Notes under the pieces: model-generated
Databases searched by the model: none
Seen by the model: the letters and a program-made list of their open reading frames with translations, nothing else
Told to the model about the DNA's origin: nothing
Program-made: the position numbers and the translations under genes
Part shown: piece by piece, positions 30,501 to 41,591 of the stretch
Position numbering within the stretch: the first letter of the stretch is position 1
How the letters are laid out: each line of letters begins with the position of its first letter
Assembly: GCA_027972325.1 (NCBI GenBank)
Contig: JAPMOS010000005.1
Coordinates: 186,001-250,000, forward strand
Direction of reading: 5' to 3'
From: Paratrimastix pyriformis
Taxonomy: Eukaryota; Preaxostyla; Paratrimastigidae
DNA length: 64,000 nt

Positions 30501-31652
30501 CCCATCACCAAGGGGTACAGGCTCGCTGTCGTGGGGGAAAACCCAAGGAGGTAGGAATACGTCATCATTCAGGAGATCGTAGGTGTGGGCACAGGCATGG
30601 CGGGCGGGGGATCCGGCGAGGCGTGCGGACCGGGGAGGGCGATGGTCCGGGCCAGGCGCAAGGCCAGGGCGGGTCCGTTGGGAGGGGGCAGGGGGAAGGG
30701 CATCAGGGTCGCCAGGCGGCCGACATCCCCCTGCACCTGCTCCACCCGGATCTGGGCCTGCGCAATGCAACGGGCAACCGAGAACAAGAACGGAGATGGT
30801 GAATCGACCGCGCTCACGTGGCGCTCCAGCAAGCGGAACGGACGCGAACGGTAAAGAGGCGCCGCGAGGCCAGAGATCCGACGAGTTCTTCATGGAAACG
30901 CAGCAGCGGCAGCTGCCCGGAGAGAGCCCACCTGCGGGGGCGACAAAAACCAGAGATGCGTGATTCATCCGTGGGCGCGTGGTAGTTGTGGTTGTGGTTG
31001 TGGTTGGTGCGTGTGACGGACCACACCAAATCTTCGAGGAGGACAGGCTGACGTGCGAGGAGGCAGCCCACGTAGACGATGGCGAGGGAGAGGCTGGGCT
31101 GGACGCCTGGGGACAGCGCGACCAGCGACAGGAAAATGATATCCAGAAATAGGTGACGAGAAGGTTCCCCGACCGAACACGGCAGACCTCGGATGGTGTC
31201 AGATTGAAGGGCAGAGAGATATGCATCCCACACCCGACGGACGCCCTCTTCCACCCGGAGAGTGAAGCCTTTTTGCTAACGAGGGGATCGAAATTTATGA
31301 CCAAAAAGAAAAATGCATACCTGAATCAAGGCAAGAAGCTGAGCCTGAAGGAGCTGTTGAAAGGACGAACAATACTCGATGTGCGAGAGGACATGATGAT
31401 CAATGAAACCCCCTGGAGGAATAAAGATCTGCCGCTCCGAATCTACAGAAAAAAAGTCGTAAAAAGGTGGGACATCTCCGAAGAACCTGAATCGCTTGTC
31501 CGGATGCGGATCATCGATGCATTGACAGCATCGCCCTCTCTGTCAATTTTTGCGATCACCATTCGCTTGACCTGCGTGCCACAATCCATGCACACCATGA
31601 CGCCATCTTCATCTTCGAAAAACTGAGATCCTTTGCACACAGAGCAAATCAT
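27587..31652 (-). CDS. RNA polymerase I transcription factor Rrn7/TAF1B-like
   Basis: Promoter-selectivity factor subunit for rRNA gene transcription, TFIIB-related. Thirteen exons on the minus strand give 866 residues. The N-terminus is a zinc ribbon (MICSVCKGSQFFEDEDG, then CMDCGTQ). A B-linker-like segment follows (GFIDHHVLSHIEYCSSFQQL, QAQLLALIQ), then cyclin-fold sequence (VEEGVRRVWDAYLSAL, PSLSLAIVYVGCLLARQPVL, DLVWWALSGQLPLLRFHEEL, ASLYPLVMGLLPLLQ). The C-terminal half is Pro-rich and unlike other families. Exons: 31487-31652, 31321-31442, 31188-31275, 31022-31106, 30850-30931, 30631-30757, 30326-30525, 30090-30148, 29825-29999, 29335-29686, 28588-29074, 27981-28419, 27587-27805. The assignment rests on the ribbon plus cyclin-repeat order; a more distant TFIIB paralog is possible. 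Exon 8 (59 bp) was placed by phase. Confidence 0.75.
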
Positions 31653-31873
31653 CCAACAAAGCCCTGCAAGTCCCAGGAGCACCCCGGTGAGGCCGACTCT
31701 CCCTTCATGATGGGCCTTTGCCCACATTTGGGGCGCTTTCTTTAAATTTTGCTTTGTGGGTGATGCCCCACAAGAGGTGAAGTTGTTTTTGTCCGTCCCA
31801 GATCACCAGAGTCCCCCTCGGCATTTCCGGCACCCGTGCGAAGCTCCAGGGGGATACCATATTAAAGCCCCGA

Positions 31874-34158
31874 ATGCACGACAGGCTTGAAACAGCCAGT
31901 AAGGTCAATTTCCTGCACGAGGATCCTTTTTCCTGAGTTGTTTCCTTTTGAATAGGGATGTGTTGCGTGGGTATTTTGCCTGATTTCTCTCTTCGCCATT
32001 CTCGCCTGTGCCTTGGGCATTTTTTCACCCGCTTCTCTTGATGTATCAGCATCGACTGCGTGGAAATGTCCACAGGAATATACACGCTACAATAGTCTGG
32101 TCTTCGCTTTTCCCCCCGCCGCTTCACGACCCATCCAGTTTCGTGCATGGGCGTCGATCTCGTCGCGGGAAGCCACTCTGTTCAGATTGTCGGCCCTTTT
32201 GTTTCCTTCAACAACCGGATCCGGTTGACGGCTCAGGTGACGAATTTGGTCCGGCTTCTCGGCTTTTTCCCCTTCCGCTTCATTCCATGCTGGACAGCGA
32301 CCTCTGCTGGGATTCTCCAAGGCCCTCGGCTGGGCGGTTGAAGTCGCCACCCTGGAGACGGAGCATTCCGCGCCCACTGTGGTCTACACCCAGACATACA
32401 CCCGTCAGTTGGAATGCCCCGAAGGTAAGAGCCACTGTGCGGCTATGACCCTGTACTTCGACGACATCATCCGGGCGCCCTACTACCAGTTCACGGTGCA
32501 GCTGGCGAATGGCACGACGGGAGGCGACCTGGCGGGTTGGTTCGGGGACGTCCTCTTCCGGACCGAGACACAGACCGCAGCCTTCAGCACCTTCCAGGTC
32601 GTCTTCCGCTACACGCTGCTCGTCCTGGCCCTGGCGGCCCTGGCCAGCTACCTGGCCGTGTATTGGGTCTACCTCCGCCGCTCCCGGCACATGCTCAACG
32701 CCGAGGCGGCCATCCTGGAGGCCTCCGACACCCCGGTCACATCGGGCGGGGCCTCCCTGGCCCGGGCCTTCGTGGGCTCGCTCGGGGCCCACGCCACCCA
32801 CCGCTGGGCGCTGCTGCTGCTGGGCGGGTCGTGCCTGTTGGTGGACCCGCTCTTCCTGTGCCAGTTCTTCGCCCCCTCGGTGGCCTTCCCGCTGCTGGAT
32901 GCCCTCTGGGTGGCCACCTTCTTCGCCCTGGTGCTTCTCCAGCTGCCGGTCGTCTTCGGCCGATTTATGCTCCGCGGGGCCACCCGGGGCCACGCCCTGT
33001 GCTACTCGCTGCCCCGGGGCATCATCGTGGTCCTCATCTGGATCGCCCACGTCTTCAGCCTCCTGTGGACCGACCGTCTGTCGCCCCGCCGCCTTTCCAC
33101 GGCCATCCGCACATCCGACAGCACCTCTGCCCCCCACCCGCCCCTTCGGCCACACATGTTCTCAATGCCCGCCGCCTCACCACTTAATTCGTTCGCTGGG
33201 GGCTGGATGGATGGCGGGACAGTGCAAGACGAGGCCAACCCTGCCACCTCAGGTTCCATCATGTCCGCATCCACACCCCCATTCCCCAACCCCCCGCCCC
33301 GCGTCCACCGGTCCCGACCTTGGGTTCGACTGACCGCGGCCTGGCGTGGTGGTCCCTCTCTCCTCTCCCTCCGCACTGCAGGTGGTGGCTGCGGGTGGTC
33401 GTGACGGGTCTGCTGGCGCTGTATCTTGTGGTGCACTTCTACTCGATGGTTCGCCTGCTGCTGATGCTCCGCGGCCGGGGCGGGGTGGCCACCCTGGCCG
33501 GCCGGGTGCCGCTCCGGTACCGAGTGCTCTTCGTGGTGGTCCACGTCTTCCTCTTCCTCTACATCCTGCTGGCGGGGTTGGTCACGTACGGGCCCACCGA
33601 GTCCGTCAACGGGCTCGACCTGTCCATGATCGCCGTGGTCTGCATCCCCACCCCACCCCCCCCCCCATATGCACACGCCTGCATCCCCCTGGGCGACTCC
33701 TCACCGATCGACCTTCCCCCTTCCATTCCCTCTGGCCCCCCGGGTCGGTCCGTGCGGCGCAGGGGCTCTGCTACGGCTGGCTGATGGGCTGGTGCTACCT
33801 GCCCTCGCTGGGGGCCCTGGTCCAGTCGAGCCCCTTCGAGCCGGCCGGGGTCTCGGAGACCTTCAGCATGGCGCCCCCCGCCCTCTCGCCCTCCTTCCTC
33901 TCGGCCTACCCGGCCGCCCGCAGCAGCCCCTCCGAGATGGAGTACCTCACGGGGACGGCGGGCGCGCCCCCGGCGGCCAGGGACTGGGCCGAGGAATCGC
34001 CCGCCGAGAGGGGCGCCATCGCTGCCCAGGTCGACGAGTTGGCCGGGGGAACGGCGGCACCGCCCCCGGTCGACGGAACCCCGGTCGCAGTCGGCGAAGG
34101 CGAGGGCGAGCCGGAGAAGAAGGGCGCGGCTGCCGCTGCAGCTTTTGTGGTGGAATGA
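31874..34158 (+). CDS. TMEM181-like multipass membrane protein
   Basis: Six exons (31874-31903, 31956-32094, 32139-32236, 32322-33079, 33382-33637, 33763-34158) give 558 residues. A short cytosolic start is followed by an N-terminal helix (WVFCLISLFAILACALGIF). Then comes a luminal domain with HSVQIVGPFVSFNNRIRL, CPEGKSHCAAMTLYFDD and RAPYYQFTVQL, and seven or so helices beginning FSTFQVVFRYTLLVLALAAL and including HRWALLLLGGSCLLVDPLFL and LPRGIIVVLIWIAHVFSLLW. This order, a GOLD-like luminal domain before a Wntless/GPCR-like bundle, matches TMEM181. The tail is acidic and Ala-rich, ending AFVVE. The two 5' exons were chosen because they supply an ATG and a signal anchor in phase; they are the least certain part. 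Function in this organism unknown, probably secretory pathway or plasma membrane. Confidence 0.75.
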
Positions 34159-34639
34159 ACGACGGACTGAGTGGGGGCCGATGATTTTTTGTGACCCTGT
34201 GAATCGTATTGTTTTTTTGGCCAACCTTGGGCTTCTCTTCCGGATCTTCTCTTCGGATTTCTCTTCAATATGTACCATTCGAATTCAAATTTGAGTCCAA
34301 TGCAGCGGGCTGAGACCAGGAGAAGCAGCGACAGGGAAGTGCTGTTTCCCCTCAGGCCACAGCGAGACAGATTTTTTCTGCGCAGCACCAATGAGCTCCC
34401 TTGACTCACCACAAAAGCAGGGTCTGCCAGTTCAGCATTCTCTCCCTCTCTTGACATCATACACAATGATTGTTCCCTTTCAAATTCTCTCTGTCCCTAC
34501 TTTGTGATACTCTCTCTTTGATGTTTCATTGGGTCCGTCTTTCCAGGCCCTCGAGATCGTGGTCCGATTAATTGCATTTTCTCTCCAATTTCAGATTGTT
34601 CAACCTCACCTGGACCTCTTTTGTCCCGTTTCGCGCCAA
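34159..34639. other. Gap between TMEM181-like and eIF4G genes
   Basis: About 480 bp, clearly lower in GC than the flanking genes, with T-rich runs. It should hold the 3' flank of the TMEM181-like gene and the eIF4G promoter and leader. No other gene seen. Confidence 0.6.
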
Positions 34640-35022
34640 ATGTCCCCTCCATTTTCCGGAACAGTTGGCAATTCCAACCCGCCCGCCTCTCCTCCGTCTT
34701 CGTCGTCGGGATCGGCCTCTCCTCCATCTTCTGCATCTCCCACCACCACTCCGACTCGGCACTCCTCAAAGCGCCAGCCGCGTTCCTCTCGCTTCACATG
34801 GCGCCCTCCTGCCAAGGAAGGCGCTGCTGCTGAGCGGCAGGCCACACCCTCCTCCCCTCCTCCTCCTCTTTCGCCTGTCCAGCCGATATCCCCCGCGGCG
34901 GAGCAGACGGCATCCCCGGCGGCCGAGTTGGCCTCGGCCGTGGGGTCGCTGAGTCTCGGCGAGTTACCAAGACCCACGAGCGCGGTCTGTCGTGGTCCAG
35001 CCCACTCGGCCTCCTCCTCCTC

Positions 35023-35053
<31 letters not shown>

Positions 35054-38000
35054 CTCTGCCTCTGCCTCTGCCTCTGCCTCTCGGGGTCTGCTCACTGGTT
35101 CCCCTTCTTGTGCCTGTCGGGTCATCGCGTGGTGTCTGCGCGCCCACCCCAGAGCCGCTCGGGGATCTACAAGTACAGCCTCGAGTTCCTCCGCCAGTTC
35201 CGCACGGTCCGTCCCCCGCCCGGTCATCCTCTGCCTCATCATCATCTCCCTCCCACACTCCGTCGCTGCCCCCCCCCCCCCCCCCCGGCCAGACCTGCAC
35301 ACGCAAGCCCGCGGATATGAACATGCCCAAGTACCCCACCTACCCCATTGTCGGCCAGGCCTCCCCGGCCCGCGCCACCTCGCGCAGCCCCACCCGCATG
35401 GTCTGTCTTCAGACCCCCGGCTCGTGGCATGGGCATGGGCATGGGCATGGGCACTTGGGCATGGTCGATCCAACCGCCCCGCCTTCATGATCTCCCTTCG
35501 TGGTCGGTGTGTCCGTTCTTCCTGCCGTAGAACATCCCCCACGCCTCGCCGTCCCGGTCACCCTCACGCTCGCCCGTCCGCAGCCAGCCCCTGGTCCTCG
35601 TCCAGGGCGAGGTCCGCCTGCCCTCCCACTGCCCGCCCCTCCCACCCCTACGTCCCGCCTCTCCTGACAGCCATCCTTGTGTTGGGGCATGCAGAGCATC
35701 CTGGCCTGGCAGTCGCGGCATGCGGTGACCCCCGTCGAGCCGCTGCAGCTCGCGCTGGCCCGCCAGCGGCTGACCATCGAACGGCTGACCGCCGATCGGA
35801 TCGACCAGACCGCCGCGGCCCTCTGCCAGGCCCTCACCAGGTCCCGCCACGCTCCCTCTCGCGCCCTCCGGCCGACACGACGCACACAAACCATACAGAC
35901 CATACAGACCAGACAGACCAGACAGAATACAGACCATACAGACCATACAGACCATACAGACCATACAGGGCAGGACACCTTTCATCCGATTTGGCCTCAT
36001 TCCGCCCTCGCTTTCCCCCCTTTTTTTTGCGCCCGCGCGGCCCTTGGTGCAGCCCCGAGCTCGTCACGGGGACGGCCGACCTGGTGGTGGAGCGGGCCCT
36101 GCTGGCGCCCCACCAAGCGGGCCTGCTGGCCTCGCTGGCGCTGCTCATGTCTACGGCCGCCCTGCCCTGCACGTGCCCCTGCCCGACCCCGGGCTCCCCC
36201 TGCTGCCCGGCGACCCCCAACTCGCCCGTGGTGACGACCCTGCCCATGATCGCCCAGGACTCCCCGATCATGGTGGGCCCGGCGCCCACCGTCTACACCC
36301 CCCCGCCCGTTATCACCGCCCTGCCCGCCCTGAGCATGGCCGGCCCGGGGCCCACCAGCGCCATGTCGCCCCCGAGCCCCGTCAAGACGGCCCGCTCGCC
36401 CCTGCTGCCCCTGCCCGCCACGCCCCCGCCGCCGGCCCGGTCGCCCCGCAGCAGCCCGCTGAACACGCCCACCCGGTCGCCCGCCTCGCCGGCAACCTCG
36501 GCCTCGTCCTTCTCGCCCAGCGCCCTCCTGGCGGCCCTGTCGCCCTCGTCCCCCGTGTGCGGCCCCCAGAACGTCTGCTGGCCACACAGACACAGAAAAC
36601 ACAGACCGGACACCGGACACCCGGACACACACCGGACACACCGCATGGCCCTTTTCTGTCCGACACAGACCCGTTCCGCACCATACCGGGGCACCATACA
36701 CGCACACACCAGGGCATCATACACAGACACCGGCCGGGGCACCATGCACACACCGGCCGGGGCAATATTTCCGCTCGCTCACCTGCCCTTCCCTTTGCAG
36801 GATTTCCGCCGGCTGTTGGTGAACCGTGTGGAGCGGGAGTACAAGCGGGGCTACAGCCCCGAGCAGGGCCTCTCCCTGACCGAGCGGACCAGCCTGCCCC
36901 CCGAGGAGAAGGACCGCCACGCCCTGGCCGTCAAGCGCCGCTACCTCGCCAGTCCGTAGCCCCCCCCCCCCCCCCCCCCCAGGGACCCTGCGGCTTTGAT
37001 GAGGACGGGGTTCAGGCCACTGCTAGTGCCCCAATTTTTCTTTCCCCCCCCCCCCCCCCCCCGCCGAATGCGGCCTCGTTTCTTTTCTTTGCCCAACCCC
37101 CACGCCTTTGCTCACCCGCACTGTGTCTTTCGTTCGGGTGTGTGTGTGTGTGTGCTGTGGGATTCTTGCAGAGGTTCGCTTGATCGGGGAGCTCTTCCTC
37201 AGGGGCCTCGTGGCCCGGCGCACCGTCCACGCGATCCTGATCGACCTGCTCAGTCTGCTCAGGCCCACTCTCCGCTCCTCTCCGCTCATCCCATCTCATA
37301 CCCATCACGCACCCATCACGCACCCATCACATGCCCCATGTTTCAAGCATCACATGCCCATCACATACAGACCCATCCCATACCCTTCACATGTCCACTC
37401 CATGCCCATCGCATGCCCATCGCATGCCCATCCTGATCATCCTCCTTCCCCCCTGCCTCCGCCCAAAGCGACCGACGTGGACCAGCCCGACGCCCCGCTG
37501 GAGCGTGTCGAGGCGGCCTGCGTGCTGCTGGCCGTGGCGGGCGAGCGGATCGACGGGCCCCAGACGGCCCGCCACATGCGCAGCTACATGCGCCGCCTCG
37601 ACCAGTGGGCCGCCGCCCCCAAGATGCCCGCCGCCCTGCTGGCTTGCATCGCGGTCCGCAGATGCTCCCTCGCACCTCGTCCCGGCCACCACCACCCACC
37701 CACCACCCACCACCATCCCGTGCGCGCGCACGGACGGCACAGAACGACACCCGGTGCGCAGTAGATGTCTGACACATCATCATCATCATCATCATCATCC
37801 AGCTGCCACCATCCCACCATCATCATCACCACCCTGTCGGTTTGCGGTCTCTCCACAGGAGGTGAAGGCCCTCCGCGAGCGCAGCTGGGCCCCCGCCGCC
37901 ACCCCGTCCGTGCTCTTCGGCGCCTCCGGTCCCGACGCCCCCGCCGCCGCCGAGCCGCCCGCCACCGAGCCCGAGCGGACGGTGGCCCAGTTCATGGCCA

Positions 38001-40455
38001 CCCGGGACGTGGGCCAGGCCCTGGCGGCCGTGGTGCTGGTCCGGGAGGAGATGCTGGCCGGCCCCCAGGGCCCCCACGTCTTCGCGGGCTGCATGCGGCG
38101 CCTGGTGGGCGGCCTGCTGACAGAGGCCCTGGTCCACGAGGGCGGCATGCATCTGGACAGCGCCCTCTGCCTGCTGGTGGATCTGTTCGCCCACGGGCTG
38201 GCCCCGACGGGCGCCTTCCTGAAGGGGTCTGCTCGCCCCACCCTGCCCACATTCCCCCTGCCCGCATTCCCCCCTGCCCACATTCCCCCCTGCCCGCGTA
38301 CCGGGGACCGCGACCACCCACTGCCCCTGCCCCTGCCCCTGCCCCTGCCCCTGCCCCTGCCCCTGCCCCTGCCCCTGCCCCTGCCCCTGCCCCTGCCCCT
38401 GCCCCTGCCCTGCCCCTGCCCTGCCCCTGCCCCTGCCCCTGCCCCTGCCCCTGCCCCTGCCCCTGCCCCCATCATCACCAACATTTCCCCACTCACCTCA
38501 CCCGGATGTCGCTCCTCCCTCCCTGGGCTTCCCTCGCCCCTGGCGCAGGCTGGGCCGGCTGATGGACGAGTACAACGCCCTTGCCGCGGGTCACCCGCAG
38601 CTGCCGGGGCTCCTGGGGACGGCCCTGGGGGTCCTGGTGGCCAACCGGGTGATCCCCCTCGCCAGCGCGGCCACCTTTGACCTGACCAAGAGCGTCCACA
38701 CCATCCCGGCCATGTTCAAGGTCCGCCCAAGCACCCAAGGCACCCAGACGCCTCGTCCAGAATCGACAACATGAAAGACCAGCTCACCAGCTCCCCAAAT
38801 TTGCACCCACCTGCTCACGGAACGGAACGGAACTGACCTCAACCGAACAACTCAACTCACGGAACTCAACCGAACTCACGGAACTGAACTGACCTCAACC
38901 GAACGGAACGGAACTGATCGACTCCCCGCTTCTCCTGCCCCCAACCTCACTCGACTCGCGTCTCTCTGCGCTCTGGGGTGGGGATGGGGTCGGCCCAGGC
39001 GATGGAGGGCGAGGTGGTCCGGGGCCGGGAGGACGTGCTGACCATCCTGCGCGCCTCGGACTTCGACCTGGTGGGCCTCATGCTCCCCTGGGTCCAGACC
39101 GCAGGCATCGTGGCCTTCTTCGCGGGCGTGGTCCGCCCTTCCCACCGCCCGGCCCACCTTTCCTCACGCCCCTCCTGCCTTCCTCACGCCCGGCCCACAT
39201 TCCTCACGCCCCTCCTGCCTCCCTCACGCCCCTCCTGCCTTCCTCACGCCCCTCCTGCCTTCCTCACGGCCCTCCTGCCTTCCTCACCACCTCACCCCCC
39301 CCCCCCGTCCTCCCTTTCATACATTCCCTGTCGGCATCCCCACCACCGTCCTCATCCCCCTCCCGCGGCTCCCGTCTCATGTTCTTGTCCCGTCCCCCCC
39401 CCCCCCCCCCCCCCCGGCGCAGGGCCTCGAGTGGGTCTACTACTGCGCGGCCGAGAAGTACCTGGCCCAGTTCCTGCTGCGCCCCGTGGGCAAGCCCTCT
39501 TCGGGGAGCAGATCAGGCGGATCCACCCCAGCCCGCCTGCGCCCCATGTGCGCCACCGCCCTGCGGGCCTCCTCAAGGCGGCCCTGGATAAGTGCGGCCC
39601 CGGTCTGCGCTCCCCATCCCCCACACGCTTGCCCCCCCACCACCACCACCACCACCACCACCACCACCACCACCACCACCACCACCACCACCGGGCCATT
39701 CCAATACCGAAACGACGGCATTGTCCCGCATTGCTCTTGTTTGATGCCACGACCTCCCAGGGTTGGGAATGGGGTCCTTTGCGCGCCTGCTGCCTTCATT
39801 GGGAGCAAAGCAATAACAATCATCGTCCCTGGGCCGTATTTCAATCATCGCCCCTCCCTGTCTCAGTATCGCCAAATGTCCCTCCCATCTTCACCCGTTT
39901 TCCCGGCCCGGCTCCTGCCCCTGCCTGCCGCACCCCCAGGGAACATTGGGGGCGTGCTCTACCAGCTGGACCAGTACGTGAGCGCCCTGCGGGACCTGGT
40001 GGCCCACCAGCCGTCCCCCATGCACAGCTGCCTCGACGCCATCGCCGACTTCTGCGCGGCCCACCGCTACCCGCGAGGTCCGTCACCTGATCCCCACTAT
40101 GGCCCTATGGCCCGATGGTCCCATGCCCCTATGGCCCCATCATCTCATCATCTCATCATCTAACCCTGCAGAGCTGCTGACGGGCCTCTTCCGGTGGATC
40201 CGCGACCGGGACGTCTGCACGGCGGGTGCCTTCCACACCTGGACGGAGGCGCCCCTGACCCTGCGCGACCGGGCCGTGGCCCGGGTGGCCGCCCTGAACT
40301 ACCTCGCCTCCGCCGCCACGGGGGGCCCCGCCTCGCCCGCCCGCCGGTCATCCCCAACACGCAAGCAGGCCGGCTCCCCCGCCAAGGGCCCCGCAAGCCC
40401 GCCAGCCACACCCCCACAGGCACCCGCGGCCCCGCTCGCCACCCCAACCCAGTAA
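34640..40455 (+). CDS. EIF4G: Translation initiation factor eIF4G
   Basis: Scaffold that joins cap-bound eIF4E to eIF4A and the 40S-bound factors. Fifteen exons: 34640-34984, 35153-35206, 35293-35400, 35531-35611, 35695-35840, 36053-36572, 36801-36951, 37172-37252, 37469-37653, 37859-38226, 38549-38720, 38999-39130, 39423-39602, 39940-40077 and 40172-40455; about 981 residues. A Ser/Pro-rich N-terminus precedes an eIF4E-binding helix (IYKYSLEFLRQF), then CTRKPADMNMP. The MIF4G domain has DFRRLLVNRVEREYKRG, VRLIGELFLRGL and RSYMRRLDQWAA, with a long Pro/Ser insertion. An MA3-like domain (FMATRDVGQALAAVV, LGRLMDEYNAL) and a C-terminal HEAT/W2-like part (ELLTGLFRWIRDRDV) follow. Exon 13 appears to lack one base near 39493: the frame changes between LLRPVGK and LFGEQIRRIHP, while both exon ends fit their neighbours. 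Confidence 0.88.
35884..35968 (+). repeat. (cagaccata)n repeat in an eIF4G intron
   Basis: About nine copies of a 9-10 bp catacagac unit in the intron between exons 5 and 6 of eIF4G, followed by a short T-run before the acceptor at 36052. Confidence 0.85.
38318..38468 (+). repeat. (cctgcc)n hexanucleotide tract in an eIF4G intron
   Basis: About 25 near-perfect hexamers, interrupted twice by single-base losses that shift the frame of the tract, in the intron between exons 10 and 11 of eIF4G. Confidence 0.9.
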
Positions 40456-41591
40456 TCCCCCAACACACCACCACCTGCGCCGTCACGGCGGCCGCCAACC
40501 CGCCGGCGCCAACCTCCCCCAGTGGGCATCAAACCCCCCCCCCCCCCCCCCCCGCATTCCGCTGTAATTTTGGCGACAATTCAATTCAACCCCCCCCCCC
40601 CCCCCCCCAGAGGCGCCCTGCTTGGAGCAGAGGACCCTGGGCGGATGACTCCTCTCCCTTCCTTGTCTCCATTCTCCATTCCCTCTTCCTCTTCTTCCCC
40701 CTTTCCCTCGCTCTGTCGGGCGCCGTGAAACACCACGCGCTTGGCGCGAGGGCCGGGGCTTCTCAGCAAAGAGGCCCCCGAACAGCAAAACAAGCCACCA
40801 AATGATCATCGCCGATCAGGGGGTCCCATGATGAATTGGGGGAAACCCGGCCCCCAGAGATTGGCAGACCCCCCTCGTGTTCACACTGGTCCAAGGGGCG
40901 AAGAAGGCCAAGCGAGCCTCAGCTCCGCTTCGAAATCGTAGGCGCAACGTCTCCCTCCCCCCTCCCCCTCGCCCCTCACCCCTCGCTTTGGGAGGCGGAA
41001 AAGATTCGACTTGGGCACAGCGTCTTGACAAACGAATGAACAACGGCGGCCACCACCGACAAAGGCGGCGCCACCAATAAAAATCCAAGGCGCCAACATG
41101 AACAAGAGAACAAGCCATGCGGCCCAGGGGGGGCAGCCGACCGCCAGACAAGAAGCGATCGCCCACATCCGCCCCGGCCAGCAGAGAAACAATTAAATTT
41201 ACATCAAATCATGTCACCCTCTTGGGAACACAAAGACACACAGAGACAGACACACAGACGCACATACATACAGACGCACAGACGCACAGACGCACAGACG
41301 CACAGACGCACAGACAGACACACAGACACACAGACACACAGACACACAGACACACAGACACACAGACACACAGACACACAGACACACAGACACACAGACA
41401 CACAGACACACAGACACACAGACACACAGACACACAGACACACAGACACACAGACACACAGACACAGACACAGAACATCCGATGAAAAGCTGGATCATCG
41501 AAGCCGACAAGGGCAGTCAGCCATCGACACAGGAGACATCTTCATGCAAGCGCATCCGGCCCTTGTCCCACGGCTGGCCGTTCGCAGCGGC
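40456..41591. other. Convergent gap between eIF4G and membrane-protein copy 2
   Basis: Contains two C-runs (40537-40552 and 40591-40608), then from 40898 the left arm of the segmental duplication with the captured end of the SAM-domain gene. The conserved 110 bp block is at 40996-41100. A (cagacaca)n microsatellite of about 240 bp spans 41231-41472. No gene beyond the truncated 20-odd bases of the SAM coding end. Confidence 0.75.
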
